The notes below the pieces were generated by a model that worked only from the letters and a program-made list of their open reading frames with translations, searched no databases and was not told the origin of the DNA. From Halopseudomonas yangmingensis (lineage in GTDB: Bacteria > Pseudomonadota > Gammaproteobacteria > Pseudomonadales > Pseudomonadaceae): DNA of 64,000 nt. Position 1 is the first letter of the stretch, and each line of letters begins with the position of its first letter. The DNA is taken from contig NZ_FOUI01000004.1 in assembly GCF_900114825.1 (NCBI RefSeq), positions 169,263-233,262 on the forward strand, read 5' to 3'. The position numbers were made by a program, and so were the translations under genes. This document shows positions 10,415 through 20,231 of the stretch, piece after piece.

Positions 10415-11236
10415 ATGGAACTGAATAGCTGGGGACAAAGCTTTATCAATGCGATGACCACCCTGTGGTCAAAAATTGCTTCTTTCATACCCGATCTGCT
10501 GGCAGCGCTGTTTATTGTGCTGCTGGGCTTTGTCATTGCCCGCGTGCTTGATGCGGTACTCGGTAAGGGGCTGGCCAAGCTGGGGCTGGATCGGTTGATG
10601 GCTGGCGCTGGTGTTACCCGGCTGCTGGCCAGAATCGGTATACGTATGCCGGTGTCGGCACTGGTTGGCAAGATCATCTACTGGTTTGTTGTGCTGACCT
10701 TTGTTGTGTCCGCTGCCGAGACCCTCGGGCTCGGGCGGGTTTCCGCAACGCTGGATGCCTTTACCCTGTATTTGCCCAAGGTGTTTGGCGCGGCGCTGAT
10801 CCTGCTGGCCGGCTTGCTTTTGTCGCATCTGGCGAACGGGGTGGTCAAGGGTGCAGCCGAAGGCATGGGGATCGACTATGCCGCCGGTGTCGGGCGCTTT
10901 GTGCAGGGCTTGCTGGTCATCATCACGGTATCGCTGGTGATTGGCCAGTTGCAGATTGAAACTGCACTGCTGAATACCGTGATTGCCATTGTACTGGTGT
11001 CCTTTGGCGCGGCGGCGGCATTGGCGCTCGGGCTTGGTAGCCGCGAACTGGTCGCGGAAATCATTGCCGGTGTCTATGTGCGGGAGATCTACACAGTCGG
11101 CGATCGCATCCGTGTTGATGAGCTGGAAGGAGTGATCGAGGAGATCGGCACGGTCAAGACCCAGTTGCTTACCGACGAAGGCCAGATTGTCTCGGTATCC
11201 AATCGCAGCCTGATTAACCGGCAGGTGTCACGCTGA
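10415..11236 (+). CDS. cmpX: MscS-family mechanosensitive channel-like protein
   Basis: Inner-membrane protein of 273 residues with an N-terminal set of about four to five hydrophobic segments and a C-terminal MscS-like beta domain (VAEIIAGVYVREIYTVGDRIRVDELEGVIEEIGTVKT). It matches CmpX, reported in pseudomonads to influence SigX activity and membrane homeostasis. Ten bases separate it from crfX and 24 from sigX, so the three are probably one transcript. Compared with MscS it lacks the long cytoplasmic vestibule, as other short family members do. Confidence 0.88.
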   Translation: MELNSWGQSFINAMTTLWSKIASFIPDLLAALFIVLLGFVIARVLDAVLGKGLAKLGLDRLMAGAGVTRLLARIGIRMPVSALVGKIIYWFVVLTFVVSAAETLGLGRVSATLDAFTLYLPKVFGAALILLAGLLLSHLANGVVKGAAEGMGIDYAAGVGRFVQGLLVIITVSLVIGQLQIETALLNTVIAIVLVSFGAAAALALGLGSRELVAEIIAGVYVREIYTVGDRIRVDELEGVIEEIGTVKTQLLTDEGQIVSVSNRSLINRQVSR

Positions 11237-11260
11237 AGAGCGTGGCACCAGGTAACTCCA

Positions 11261-11851
11261 GTGTCCGAATCGGCCCTCACACGCAATCGCTATAATCCCC
11301 GCGAGCTCAGTGATGAGGAGCTCGTGGAGCGGGCGCGCCATGAATTACTGCACACCACGCTGGCCTACGAGGAGCTGATGCGGCGCTATCAGCGTACCTT
11401 GTTCAATGTGTGTGCACGATATCTGGGTAATGAGCGAGATGCCGACGATGTAACCCAGGAAGTCATGCTGAAAGTTCTGCACGGTCTTCGTAACTTCGAG
11501 GGCAAGTCACGTTTCAAGACCTGGCTGTACAGCATCACCTATAATGAGTGTATTACCCAGTATCGCAAGGAGAAGCGCAAACGGCGCCTGCTGGATGCGC
11601 TGTCGCTTGATCCACAGGAAGAGGTTGTACAGCCCCGAGAGTCGATACCCGCGGCCAGCAAGGGGCTGGATGCTCTGCTGGTTAACGTGAATCCGATTGA
11701 CCGGGAAATTCTGGTACTGCGCTTTGTGGCGGAGTTGGAGTTTCAGGAAATTGCAGAGATTATGCATTTGGGGCTAAGCGCCACCAAAATGCGCTACAAA
11801 CGTGCGCTTGATAAACTTCGCGACCAATTGGGCAACCCTTTTAGTGAATAG
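11261..11851 (+). CDS. sigX: ECF sigma factor SigX
   Basis: Extracytoplasmic-function sigma factor of 196 residues, equal in length and very similar to P. aeruginosa SigX (RYQRTLFNVCARYLGN, FKTWLYSITYNECITQYRKE, PIDREILVLRFVAELEFQEIA). Region 2 is at about residues 30-100 and region 4 at 130-185. The start is GTG. No anti-sigma gene lies next to it, as usual for SigX; CmpX is the proposed input. It is known to drive oprF and fatty-acid/envelope genes, and oprF follows after a promoter region. Confidence 0.95.
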   Translation: MSESALTRNRYNPRELSDEELVERARHELLHTTLAYEELMRRYQRTLFNVCARYLGNERDADDVTQEVMLKVLHGLRNFEGKSRFKTWLYSITYNECITQYRKEKRKRRLLDALSLDPQEEVVQPRESIPAASKGLDALLVNVNPIDREILVLRFVAELEFQEIAEIMHLGLSATKMRYKRALDKLRDQLGNPFSE

Positions 11852-11853
11852 TT

Positions 11854-11883
11854 TTGTTGCGCTTGTTAAATTTTTGCTATAAT
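11854..11883 (+). promoter_or_regulatory. Sigma70-like promoter of oprF
   Basis: A perfect TATAAT -10 box at 11878-11883 with a weak -35 (TTGTTG, 11854-11859) 18 bases upstream. It leaves about 50 bases of leader before the oprF ATG. A SigX promoter is also expected in this short region but I cannot place it with confidence. Confidence 0.6.
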
Positions 11884-11937
11884 GAACGCCGAGTTACAGG
11901 TGTAACCACCATCCTTATGGATAATATGGGGAATTAT

Positions 11938-12918
11938 ATGAAACTGAAAAACACTGTGGGTCTCGTTGTTGGTGCTGCCCTGGCAGCCTCCACCATGCCT
12001 GTCATGGCTCAGACTGCCGGCAGCGTCGAAGTTGAAGCCTTTGCCAAGCGCTACTTCACCGACAGCTTCCGTGACCTGAACGACGGCGCCCTGGTGGGCG
12101 GCGCTATTGGTTATTACCTGACCGATGACGTGCTGTTGAATGTTGGCCTGGGTACTTACCGTAACCTGCGCACCGAAGAGCGCTTTGGCGCTGACAACAA
12201 GCGTGAAGATATCGACGGTCGTCTGTCGCACGTTGAAGCTGTATATCACTTCGGTGAAGGTAATTTCCGTCCGTACGTTTCCGGTGGCCTGGCTCACCAG
12301 GAGCTGGATCAGGTTGGCAAGAGCAACCGTGATCGCACCACCATGGCGCTGGCCGGTTTCGGTGTGAAGAACTACCTGAACGAGAACTTCTTCCTGAAGG
12401 CCGGTGTTGACGTAGCTTACGGTTTCGACCACAGCAACACTGAGTGGATGGCTGGCGTAGGCCTGGGCCTGAACTTTGGTGGCAAGGCTGCTCCGGCTGC
12501 CGAGCCTGCACCGGCTCCGGTTGTTGCTCCGGCACCGGCTCCCCAGCCTGAGCCGCAGATGCAGGCTGTTCGCGTTGAGCTGGATGTGAAGTTCGATTTC
12601 GATCGTGACAGCATCCGCCCTGAGTTCCGTCAGGACATCCAGAGCCTGGCTGAGTTCATGAAGACCTATCCGTCGGTCACCACCACTGTTGAAGGTCACA
12701 CTGACTCCGTCGGTTCTGACGTATACAACCAGCGTCTGTCCGAGCGTCGTGCCAACGCTGTGCGTCAGGCTCTGATTGCTGAAGGTGTTGACGCTTCCCG
12801 TGTCAGCGCTGTTGGTCATGGCGAAGCTCGCCCGATCGCAGACAACGCTACTGACGCCGGTCGCGCCATGAACCGCCGTGTTGAAGCGGAAGTTGAAGCC
12901 AAGGTTCAGGTTCGCTGA
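11938..12918 (+). CDS. oprF: Major outer-membrane porin OprF (OmpA family)
   Basis: Structural outer-membrane protein and porin of 326 residues. The signal peptide is 1-24 (cleavage after PVMA). An eight-strand beta-barrel spans ~25-180, a Pro/Ala-rich linker ~185-207, and an OmpA-like peptidoglycan-binding domain ~215-326 (GHTDSVGSDVYNQRLSERRA). It is shorter than the 350-residue P. aeruginosa protein, mainly around the linker, where the Cys-rich stretch of that protein is missing. GGGGA precedes the ATG. A strong terminator follows. Confidence 0.96.
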   Translation: MKLKNTVGLVVGAALAASTMPVMAQTAGSVEVEAFAKRYFTDSFRDLNDGALVGGAIGYYLTDDVLLNVGLGTYRNLRTEERFGADNKREDIDGRLSHVEAVYHFGEGNFRPYVSGGLAHQELDQVGKSNRDRTTMALAGFGVKNYLNENFFLKAGVDVAYGFDHSNTEWMAGVGLGLNFGGKAAPAAEPAPAPVVAPAPAPQPEPQMQAVRVELDVKFDFDRDSIRPEFRQDIQSLAEFMKTYPSVTTTVEGHTDSVGSDVYNQRLSERRANAVRQALIAEGVDASRVSAVGHGEARPIADNATDAGRAMNRRVEAEVEAKVQVR

Positions 12919-12933
12919 TACCTTGCTTTGAAT

Positions 12934-12964
12934 AAAAAAGCCGGCCCAATGGGCCGGCTTTTTT
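12934..12964 (+). terminator. Intrinsic terminator of oprF
   Basis: A GC-rich stem GCCGGCCC/GGGCCGGC flanked by A6 and T6, a textbook Rho-independent terminator. The A-run makes it usable from both strands, serving the convergent thioesterase gene as well. Confidence 0.93.
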
Positions 12965-12992
12965 GTGTCCTTAAAAGCGCTAATTCCAGTTT

Positions 12993-13439
12993 TCAGTGCT
13001 CAATGTTGTTGACGCCGGGGAAGCGAACACGAAAGTCATCGGGCATGGGGGCAACCTTGCTGGTAGTAAAGTCGTAGAAAACGAATCCTGATTTCGCCAG
13101 TGCAACCAGTTCGCCGCTGTCAGCCTTGCTGATACGGAAAATAATATCCCCGCCATAACGGTTCAAATCCATCAGGCCGACTTCGAACACCAGTTTGTCA
13201 CGGGCAAAGGCTTCCTGTTTGTAGGTGGTTGCCAGGTCGGTGACTATGATGCCTGTGTCGTTCACGCTTACTTCTTCAATGCCAAACTGGTAAAGAAAAC
13301 GTGCGCGGGCTTCTGAAATCATCGAAATCATCGAGTCGTTGGCCAGATGACGACCGGCGTTGATGTCGGTGATGCGGACGGTAAGCTGGGTAGTGAAGTA
13401 GAACTGGTCTTCCGGGAAGACAAGGTTTAGACGAGCCAT
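12993..13439 (-). CDS. Hotdog-fold acyl-CoA thioesterase-like protein
   Basis: A 148-residue single hotdog-fold protein related to YbgC/4-hydroxybenzoyl-CoA thioesterases (RITDINAGRHLANDSMISMISEARARFLYQFG). The position usually held by the catalytic Asp of the YbgC class is within the TDINAGRHLAN segment. It is monocistronic, convergent with oprF. Substrate unknown. Confidence 0.82.
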   Translation of the reverse strand: MARLNLVFPEDQFYFTTQLTVRITDINAGRHLANDSMISMISEARARFLYQFGIEEVSVNDTGIIVTDLATTYKQEAFARDKLVFEVGLMDLNRYGGDIIFRISKADSGELVALAKSGFVFYDFTTSKVAPMPDDFRVRFPGVNNIEH

Positions 13440-13572
13440 GCGAAATCGGAACCTGTAATCGTAAGCCTGGCAGGCGTTGCCGTACTGCCGGCCTGCGGGG
13501 TGTTTGGGCAGGGCGCATTGTACGCCAGTCCGCTGTATTTCTCATGCCTGCCGACAGAAAAACCCTTACATG

Positions 13573-13600
13573 AAAAAGGCCGCCCGAGGGCGGCCTTTCC
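13573..13600 (-). terminator. Intrinsic terminator of aceA
   Basis: An 11-bp stem (13575-13585 with 13588-13598). Read on the minus strand it is followed by a T5 run, 27 bases after the isocitrate lyase stop codon. Confidence 0.9.
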
Positions 13601-13626
13601 GGTAACACCTGTGAATCAGTCAGCTA

Positions 13627-15222
13627 TCAGCCGAACTGGTTCATGGTGTTGTCCTTGCCACTTGCCTTCAGCGCGGCTTCGCCGGCGAAGTATTCCTTGT
13701 GGTTGTCGCCGATGTCGGAACCAGCCATGTTCTGGTGCTTGACGCAGGCGATACCTTGACGGATTTCCTGGCGCTGAACACCCTTCACGTAGGCCAGCAT
13801 GCCCTGGTCGGCAAAGTAGCCCTTGGCCAGGTTGTCGGTCGACAGTGCGGCAGTGTGGTAGGTCGGCAGGGTGATCAGGTGGTGGAAGATGCCGGCATGG
13901 GCCGAACCGTCACGCTGGAAGGTGCGGATCTTCTCGTCAGCAACCTGAGCCAGTTCGCTGTCGTCGTAGTCGACGCTCATCAGGTTGGCGCGGTCGTAGG
14001 CAGAAACATCCTTGCCTTCGGCGACCATGGCATCAAACACCTGCTGACGGAAGTTCAGGGTCCAGTTGAACGACGGGCTGTTGTTGTACACCAGCTTGGC
14101 GTTCGGGATGACCTCGCGGATGCGGTCAACCATGGCCTTGATCTGGCCAACGTGCGGCTTCTCGGTTTCGATCCACAGCAGGTCAGCGCCGTTTTGCAGG
14201 CTGGTGATGCAGTCCAGTACGCAGCGGTCTTCGCCAGTGCCAGCGCGGAACTGGAACAGGTTGGACGGCAGACGCTTGGGACGCAGCAGCTTGCCTTCAC
14301 GGTTCAGAATCACATCACCGTTGCTCAGGTCGGCAGGGGAGACTTCTTCGCAATCCAGGAAGGAGTTGTACAGGTCACCCAGGTCGCCAGGCTCATTGGT
14401 TACAGCGATTTGCTTGGTCAGACCAGCGCCCAGGGAGTCAGTACGGGCAACGATGACGCCGTTGTCGATACCCAGCTCAAGGAAGGCGTAACGAACGGCA
14501 GCGATCTTGGCCAGGAAGTCGGCATGCGGAACGGTTACCTTGCCATCCTGGTGACCACACTGCTTCTCGTCGGATACCTGGTTTTCGATCTGGATGCAGC
14601 AAGCGCCTGCTTCGATCATGCGCTTGGCCAGCAGGTAGGTAGCTTCCGGGTTGCCGAAGCCGGCGTCGATGTCGGCGATGATCGGTACGATGTGGGTTTC
14701 GTAGTTGTCGATCTGATTCTGGATTTCAGCAGCCTTGGCGGTATCGCCAGCTTCGCGAGCGGCGTCCAGAGCAGTGAACAGCAGATCCAGTTCACGGCTG
14801 TCAGCCTGACGCAGGAAGGTGTACAGCTCTTCGATCAGGTCGGAAACAGCGGTCTTCTCGTGCATCGACTGGTCGGGCAGCGGGCCGAAGTCGGAACGCA
14901 GGGCCGCAACCATCCAGCCGGACAGGTACAGGTAACGCTTGTTGGTGGTCTTCAGGTGCTTCTTGATCGAGATCAGCTTCTGCTGACCGATGAAGCCGTG
15001 CCAGCAACCCAGCGACTGGGTGTATACAGAGGAGTCGGCGTCGTACTCAGCCATGTCCTTGCGCATGATGTCGGCAGTGTACTGAGCGATTTCCAGGCCG
15101 GTCTTGAAGCGGTTCTGGGCGCGCATACGGGCGACGGATTCCGGGTTGATGGCGCTCCAGCTGCTGCCATATTGCTCTTTCAGTGCGGCAACTGCTTTGA
15201 TGTCGTTTTGGTAAGCTGACAT
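13627..15222 (-). CDS. aceA: Isocitrate lyase
   Basis: Cleaves isocitrate to glyoxylate and succinate, the entry step of the glyoxylate shunt. The 531-residue length is that of the long pseudomonad class. The catalytic motif is KQCGH with Cys222. The start at 15222 has AAGGA at good spacing; the open frame upstream has no support. The gene has its own terminator, and a good promoter lies about 370 bases upstream (see 15588-15616) with a palindromic element at 15622-15647. Its competitor icd is 8.4 kb away and carries a related element. Confidence 0.97.
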   Translation of the reverse strand: MSAYQNDIKAVAALKEQYGSSWSAINPESVARMRAQNRFKTGLEIAQYTADIMRKDMAEYDADSSVYTQSLGCWHGFIGQQKLISIKKHLKTTNKRYLYLSGWMVAALRSDFGPLPDQSMHEKTAVSDLIEELYTFLRQADSRELDLLFTALDAAREAGDTAKAAEIQNQIDNYETHIVPIIADIDAGFGNPEATYLLAKRMIEAGACCIQIENQVSDEKQCGHQDGKVTVPHADFLAKIAAVRYAFLELGIDNGVIVARTDSLGAGLTKQIAVTNEPGDLGDLYNSFLDCEEVSPADLSNGDVILNREGKLLRPKRLPSNLFQFRAGTGEDRCVLDCITSLQNGADLLWIETEKPHVGQIKAMVDRIREVIPNAKLVYNNSPSFNWTLNFRQQVFDAMVAEGKDVSAYDRANLMSVDYDDSELAQVADEKIRTFQRDGSAHAGIFHHLITLPTYHTAALSTDNLAKGYFADQGMLAYVKGVQRQEIRQGIACVKHQNMAGSDIGDNHKEYFAGEAALKASGKDNTMNQFG

Positions 15223-15587
15223 GGTCAATCCTTCAAGGTTTGCGTTTGGTTGAGCACGATTCGTGGCCCTGATCCCGTGGCGCGGACTAGGCCCTGATGG
15301 CTGATGTGAAGGTGACAACTGGAGAACGCAGACCGTTCAGAAGGGGGGCTGTGACGAACAGGTGATGACTGTGCCACCGGCTGGTCGCTGTCGACCGGGT
15401 GCCGGGCTGGCTGAACCCGTCATGCAGGCTGATACGTTTGAATCGCTTCCCCGTCCCTCAGGACAACTTTCGTTCCAGTCGCCACCTTGTCAAACCGCCT
15501 TCTGGGCTGTCGAGACACGCATCGGTCCTTTGGTTTCGGAGCCGATCCGGAGGTTCATAGGAGCCTCTGGTATGCGGGAGCGGGGCA

Positions 15588-15616
15588 ATGATGGGCCGAG
15601 TTGCGTCGGAAGTCAA
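15588..15616 (-). promoter_or_regulatory. Sigma70-like promoter, probably for aceA
   Basis: On the minus strand TTGACT (15616-15611) and CATCAT (15593-15588) are separated by exactly 17 bases. Transcription would begin near 15580 and read into aceA. The TGTAGT/ACTACA element sits directly upstream of the -35 box. Confidence 0.6.
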
Positions 15617-15621
15617 TTGCA

Positions 15622-15647
15622 TGTAGTGGTTTTTTTCTCTGACTACA
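15622..15647. promoter_or_regulatory. TGTAGT-N14-ACTACA operator-like repeat upstream of aceA
   Basis: Perfect 6-bp inverted half-sites at 15622-15627 and 15642-15647, adjacent to the -35 box. The same half-sites and spacing recur upstream of icd. The half-sites resemble those I recall for RccR, an RpiR-family carbon regulator of pseudomonads. Confidence 0.55.
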
Positions 15648-15658
15648 GGCCGCGAGCC

Positions 15659-16456
15659 TCAGTCCAGAGCCTCCACCATCAGACGTATGCTGGTGTTTTG
15701 CTGGTTGCGCGTGCTGATCCGCCGACCAATATCGGATTCGCGGTCGCGTCCGCTGTCGTCGAGATTGCCGATGGTAACCCATTGCCCCAGCGGGACGCTG
15801 ACTCGGGTGTTGCTGCGTTGCATGTCAATGGTGCCGGGGCGGCCTTGGTTGACACTGTCCTGTCGGGTTTCTATGTCGATACTGGCGGTGCTGCCGTGCA
15901 GTCGAACCGTAGCATAGAAGCCTTGCAGGGCATCACGGTATTCGGTGTTGATCTGAGGGCGACCATATTGGTCGGTGCTGATGCTGGTCAGTGGCACGCT
16001 CTGGCCGCTATGGATAAGTACCGGGCGGCCTTCGCTGGCGAGGATCTGGCGCGTACCTGTTCCGCTGCCCAGGGTCTGGCGGCGGATAATGCGTGCTTCA
16101 TTGGTGTTTTGGCGAGGCTGGCCGATGATTACTTGCGGATTGCTGTCGGTACTGCCGTCAATTCGATAGCCGCTGCTACTTTGCATCTGGTTGCTGTCGT
16201 TGATCACACTGATGCGTAGACGCCTTGCGGGACGGTCAAGCTGCCTGATCAGTGCCAGTATCTCAGCGTGACGCTGCTCAGGGGCATTCAGCAGCAGCAG
16301 ATTGCCGTGGCCGGAAATGCGTTCGTTGTCCTGTAGTAGTGGCTGGATGGCCGGCAGCAGGTCTTCTGCACTGTTGTAGCTGAGTTCGATGCTGCTCAGA
16401 CTCGCCTGAACAGTGACTGTCCAGAATAGTGTCAACAACAATGCCAAGGCTTTCAT
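15659..16456 (-). CDS. Secretin N-domain-like exported protein
   Basis: Exported protein of 265 residues with an 18-residue signal peptide (ends TVTVQA). The sequence resembles the short N-domains of type II/III secretins (ISGHGNLLLLNAPEQRHAEILALIRQLDRP). The C-terminal part resembles the start of the secretin core but lacks the membrane-spanning barrel. No other secretion genes are nearby. It starts inside the stop codon of the upstream GNAT gene (ATGA overlap), implying translational coupling. Role unknown. Confidence 0.78.
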   Translation of the reverse strand: MKALALLLTLFWTVTVQASLSSIELSYNSAEDLLPAIQPLLQDNERISGHGNLLLLNAPEQRHAEILALIRQLDRPARRLRISVINDSNQMQSSSGYRIDGSTDSNPQVIIGQPRQNTNEARIIRRQTLGSGTGTRQILASEGRPVLIHSGQSVPLTSISTDQYGRPQINTEYRDALQGFYATVRLHGSTASIDIETRQDSVNQGRPGTIDMQRSNTRVSVPLGQWVTIGNLDDSGRDRESDIGRRISTRNQQNTSIRLMVEALD

Positions 16457-17469
16457 AGCATAAACCGGCGCAGGGCAGGATCGGTCAGGCTGCTGTCCCA
16501 TAGCTCATTGAAACTGGCCGACCAGCGTTTGACCTGATCAGGGCTGTGATAGCGGACAAAGCCTTCGCGTGGCTGTGGGCGAGGCAGTAGCAGGATACCT
16601 TCGCTGTCGACCAGCAAATAGATCTGTGGCTCGCGGGGAAGATCAGGGTGCTGGCGGCGGATCTCGCAGGTGCTGGGGAATCGGTGCATCAGATACAGCA
16701 GGCTGTGCCCGCGCAGAAACTCGTCGCGCACTTCGTGCAGCAGGAAGCGTACCTTGCAGCGCGGCTGGCGGGCGATCAGTTGCTCACAACAGTCGATAAA
16801 ACTGCGCTGCTGGAATAGCCAGCCGGCCTGGTCAGGGGCATACACCAGCAGGCTGCGCTGGGCCTGCAGGGCCAGATTGCAGGCATGTTCGAGGGCGTTG
16901 TCCTCGTTTATTTCCAGTGCTTCGCGGTAGTCGCCGAGTTTGAAGGGCAGTTCGCTGGTGTGTCGTGGGCGTTCCGGAATGTCCGGGTTGTGGATGCTGA
17001 ACTGGCCAGGTGAGGTGAACTCTATCGGAGGCAGTTCGCCAGGTTCAGGCGTGTCCTGCCAGACCATGTGGCGGTGAGCAATGCCCGCTTCCATGTATTC
17101 ATCGCCTTCGGCAGCGAAGCCAAGGCGGGTGTAAAAAGGGATTGCCTGGGTTTGCGCCGACAATTCCAGCGACTGCATACCGCTCTGACGGGCGTGCTCT
17201 ATCACGGCGCGCATCAGTTGCAGTCCGTAGCCATTGCCACGCCATTGGGGCAGTATGGCCACCCTGCCGATATGCCCATCCGCAAGCAGTCTGGCAGTGC
17301 CGACAGACTGACCGTCGACGGTCATCAGAAAATGGGTGGCAGTGGCGTCTTGATCATCCCACTCTAATTCTGCAGGTACCTGCTGTTCCTCGACAAATAC
17401 CCGGGTACGGATATCGCGCAGCGCCGGGCAATCACGCCAGTCGACCAGTTCAATCTGCACATCCTTCAT
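16453..17469 (-). CDS. GNAT acetyltransferase fused to a C-terminal DUF domain
   Basis: Two-domain protein of 338 residues. The N-terminal ~145 residues are a GNAT fold with the acetyl-CoA loop (VAILPQWRGNGYGLQLM) and the beta-bulge FYTRLGF segment, resembling the ElaA/YjcF group. Residues ~165-338 form a separate domain (ALEHACNLALQAQRSLLVYAPD, CKVRFLLHEV) of unknown function, conserved in pseudomonads next to the purB region and reminiscent of phospholipase D-like folds. It overlaps roxA by 20 bases upstream and the secretin-like gene by 4 bases downstream. Substrate unknown. Confidence 0.85.
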   Translation of the reverse strand: MKDVQIELVDWRDCPALRDIRTRVFVEEQQVPAELEWDDQDATATHFLMTVDGQSVGTARLLADGHIGRVAILPQWRGNGYGLQLMRAVIEHARQSGMQSLELSAQTQAIPFYTRLGFAAEGDEYMEAGIAHRHMVWQDTPEPGELPPIEFTSPGQFSIHNPDIPERPRHTSELPFKLGDYREALEINEDNALEHACNLALQAQRSLLVYAPDQAGWLFQQRSFIDCCEQLIARQPRCKVRFLLHEVRDEFLRGHSLLYLMHRFPSTCEIRRQHPDLPREPQIYLLVDSEGILLLPRPQPREGFVRYHSPDQVKRWSASFNELWDSSLTDPALRRFML

Positions 17470-18628
17470 CGTCTTCGCTCTCCATCAGCAGGTCACCCTT
17501 GCCCAGCAGCTGGACAAGCAGCGTCATGGCTTGCGGGTCAGCCTGCCAGGGCAGCAGTCTGTCGGCGTCCAGCCAGTCCTCATTGCAGACTAGTTGAACC
17601 AGCGGCAACAGTGAAGTGGGGAGTATGCAATGTTCGCCGGTGGCAAAGAGTTTCAGGTCGTCGCGGCCCTGATGCCAGGCCAGTCGTGCTGACGGATGGC
17701 GCAGCAGAGCACCACCTGATTGCAGGTATTGCAGCAGGTCTTGCGGGTCGATTTCAGCGGGATTCAACAGTTCCGGGTAACGCGCTTCGGTCATGTGCCG
17801 GCCAAACCAGGCGGCCAGCGCTTCGCGGTCTTCCAGCAAGGGGCGCAGTATCGCTTGCAGGCGGTCGATACTGGCTTCGTCGATCCGTGATGGGTCGTCG
17901 CAAGGCGTTGCATCGGCGTCGCTGTAGCGCTGACTGTCGCCCAGTTGCTGACTGGCGTAATCGGTGTAATGCAGCAGGATTTCGGCGTGGCTGGGTGCGC
18001 GAAAGCCGACCGAGAAGGTCATGCAGTGGTCTTCGGCTATTCCCCAGTGGGCAATACCCGGCGGTATGTAGAGCATGTCGCCGGGTTCCAGCACCCATTC
18101 ATCAGTTTGCTCGAAATCCTGCAGGATGCGCAGGTCCGGGTGCTCCAACAGCGGGCTGTGGTCGTCACAGCGTTGCCCCAGTTTCCAGCGCCGGTGGCCT
18201 TCGGCCTGCAGCAGGAAGACATCGTAATTGTCGTAGTGCGGGCCAACACTACCGCCGGGCACCGCATAGCTGATCATCAGGTCGTCCTTGCGCCAGTGCG
18301 GCAGGAAGCTGAATTCGCGCATCAGCTCGGATAGCTCCGGCACTATCTGGTCGACCGCCTGAATCAACAGGGTCCAGTCGCGCTCAGGCAGGTCCTGAAA
18401 GGCGTCCTCGGCCATCGGGCCGCGACGCAGCTCCCAGGGGTGGCTGCCGTGCTCGAGGATCAGGCGTGACTCGATATCTTCCTCGAGGCTGAGTCCGGCC
18501 AGCTCGTTGGGCGTGATCGGACTCTGGTAGCCAGGGATTGCCTGACGGATCAGCAGCGGTTTCTTCTGCCAGTAGTCACGCAGAAACTGTTCCGGACTCA
18601 TGCCGCCGAGCAAGCTGCTGATGGTCAT
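17450..18628 (-). CDS. roxA: Ribosomal protein uL16 arginine 3-hydroxylase (cupin/JmjC)
   Basis: Fe(II)/2-oxoglutarate oxygenase of the YcfD/RoxA family, which hydroxylates an Arg of ribosomal protein L16. The 392-residue protein carries the metal triad His131-x-Asp133 (GPHYDNYD) and His194 (PGIAHWGI), then a C-terminal dimerisation/winged-helix part. The start at 18628 gives the family-type opening (MSPEQFLRDYWQKKPLLIRQ follows nine residues later). Seven bases separate it from purB, so the two are likely co-transcribed. Confidence 0.92.
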   Translation of the reverse strand: MTISSLLGGMSPEQFLRDYWQKKPLLIRQAIPGYQSPITPNELAGLSLEEDIESRLILEHGSHPWELRRGPMAEDAFQDLPERDWTLLIQAVDQIVPELSELMREFSFLPHWRKDDLMISYAVPGGSVGPHYDNYDVFLLQAEGHRRWKLGQRCDDHSPLLEHPDLRILQDFEQTDEWVLEPGDMLYIPPGIAHWGIAEDHCMTFSVGFRAPSHAEILLHYTDYASQQLGDSQRYSDADATPCDDPSRIDEASIDRLQAILRPLLEDREALAAWFGRHMTEARYPELLNPAEIDPQDLLQYLQSGGALLRHPSARLAWHQGRDDLKLFATGEHCILPTSLLPLVQLVCNEDWLDADRLLPWQADPQAMTLLVQLLGKGDLLMESEDDEGCAD

Positions 18629-18635
18629 GGTCGGT

Positions 18636-20231
<1,596 letters not shown>

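Larger units (their letters stand above)
15223..15658 (-). other. 436-base non-coding region upstream of aceA: long leader plus promoter
   Basis: No credible gene lies here; an open frame on the plus strand running from 15362 is the shadow of the gene at 15659-16456. On the minus strand the region holds a sigma70-like promoter and an operator-like repeat at its far end. This leaves a leader of about 350 bases before the aceA start. I see no recognisable riboswitch or terminator in the leader. Confidence 0.6.

Noticed and set aside
13699..15219. 506-codon plus-strand frame opposite aceA
   Set aside because: Antisense shadow of isocitrate lyase; Val/Gly/Gln-rich composition typical of such shadows.
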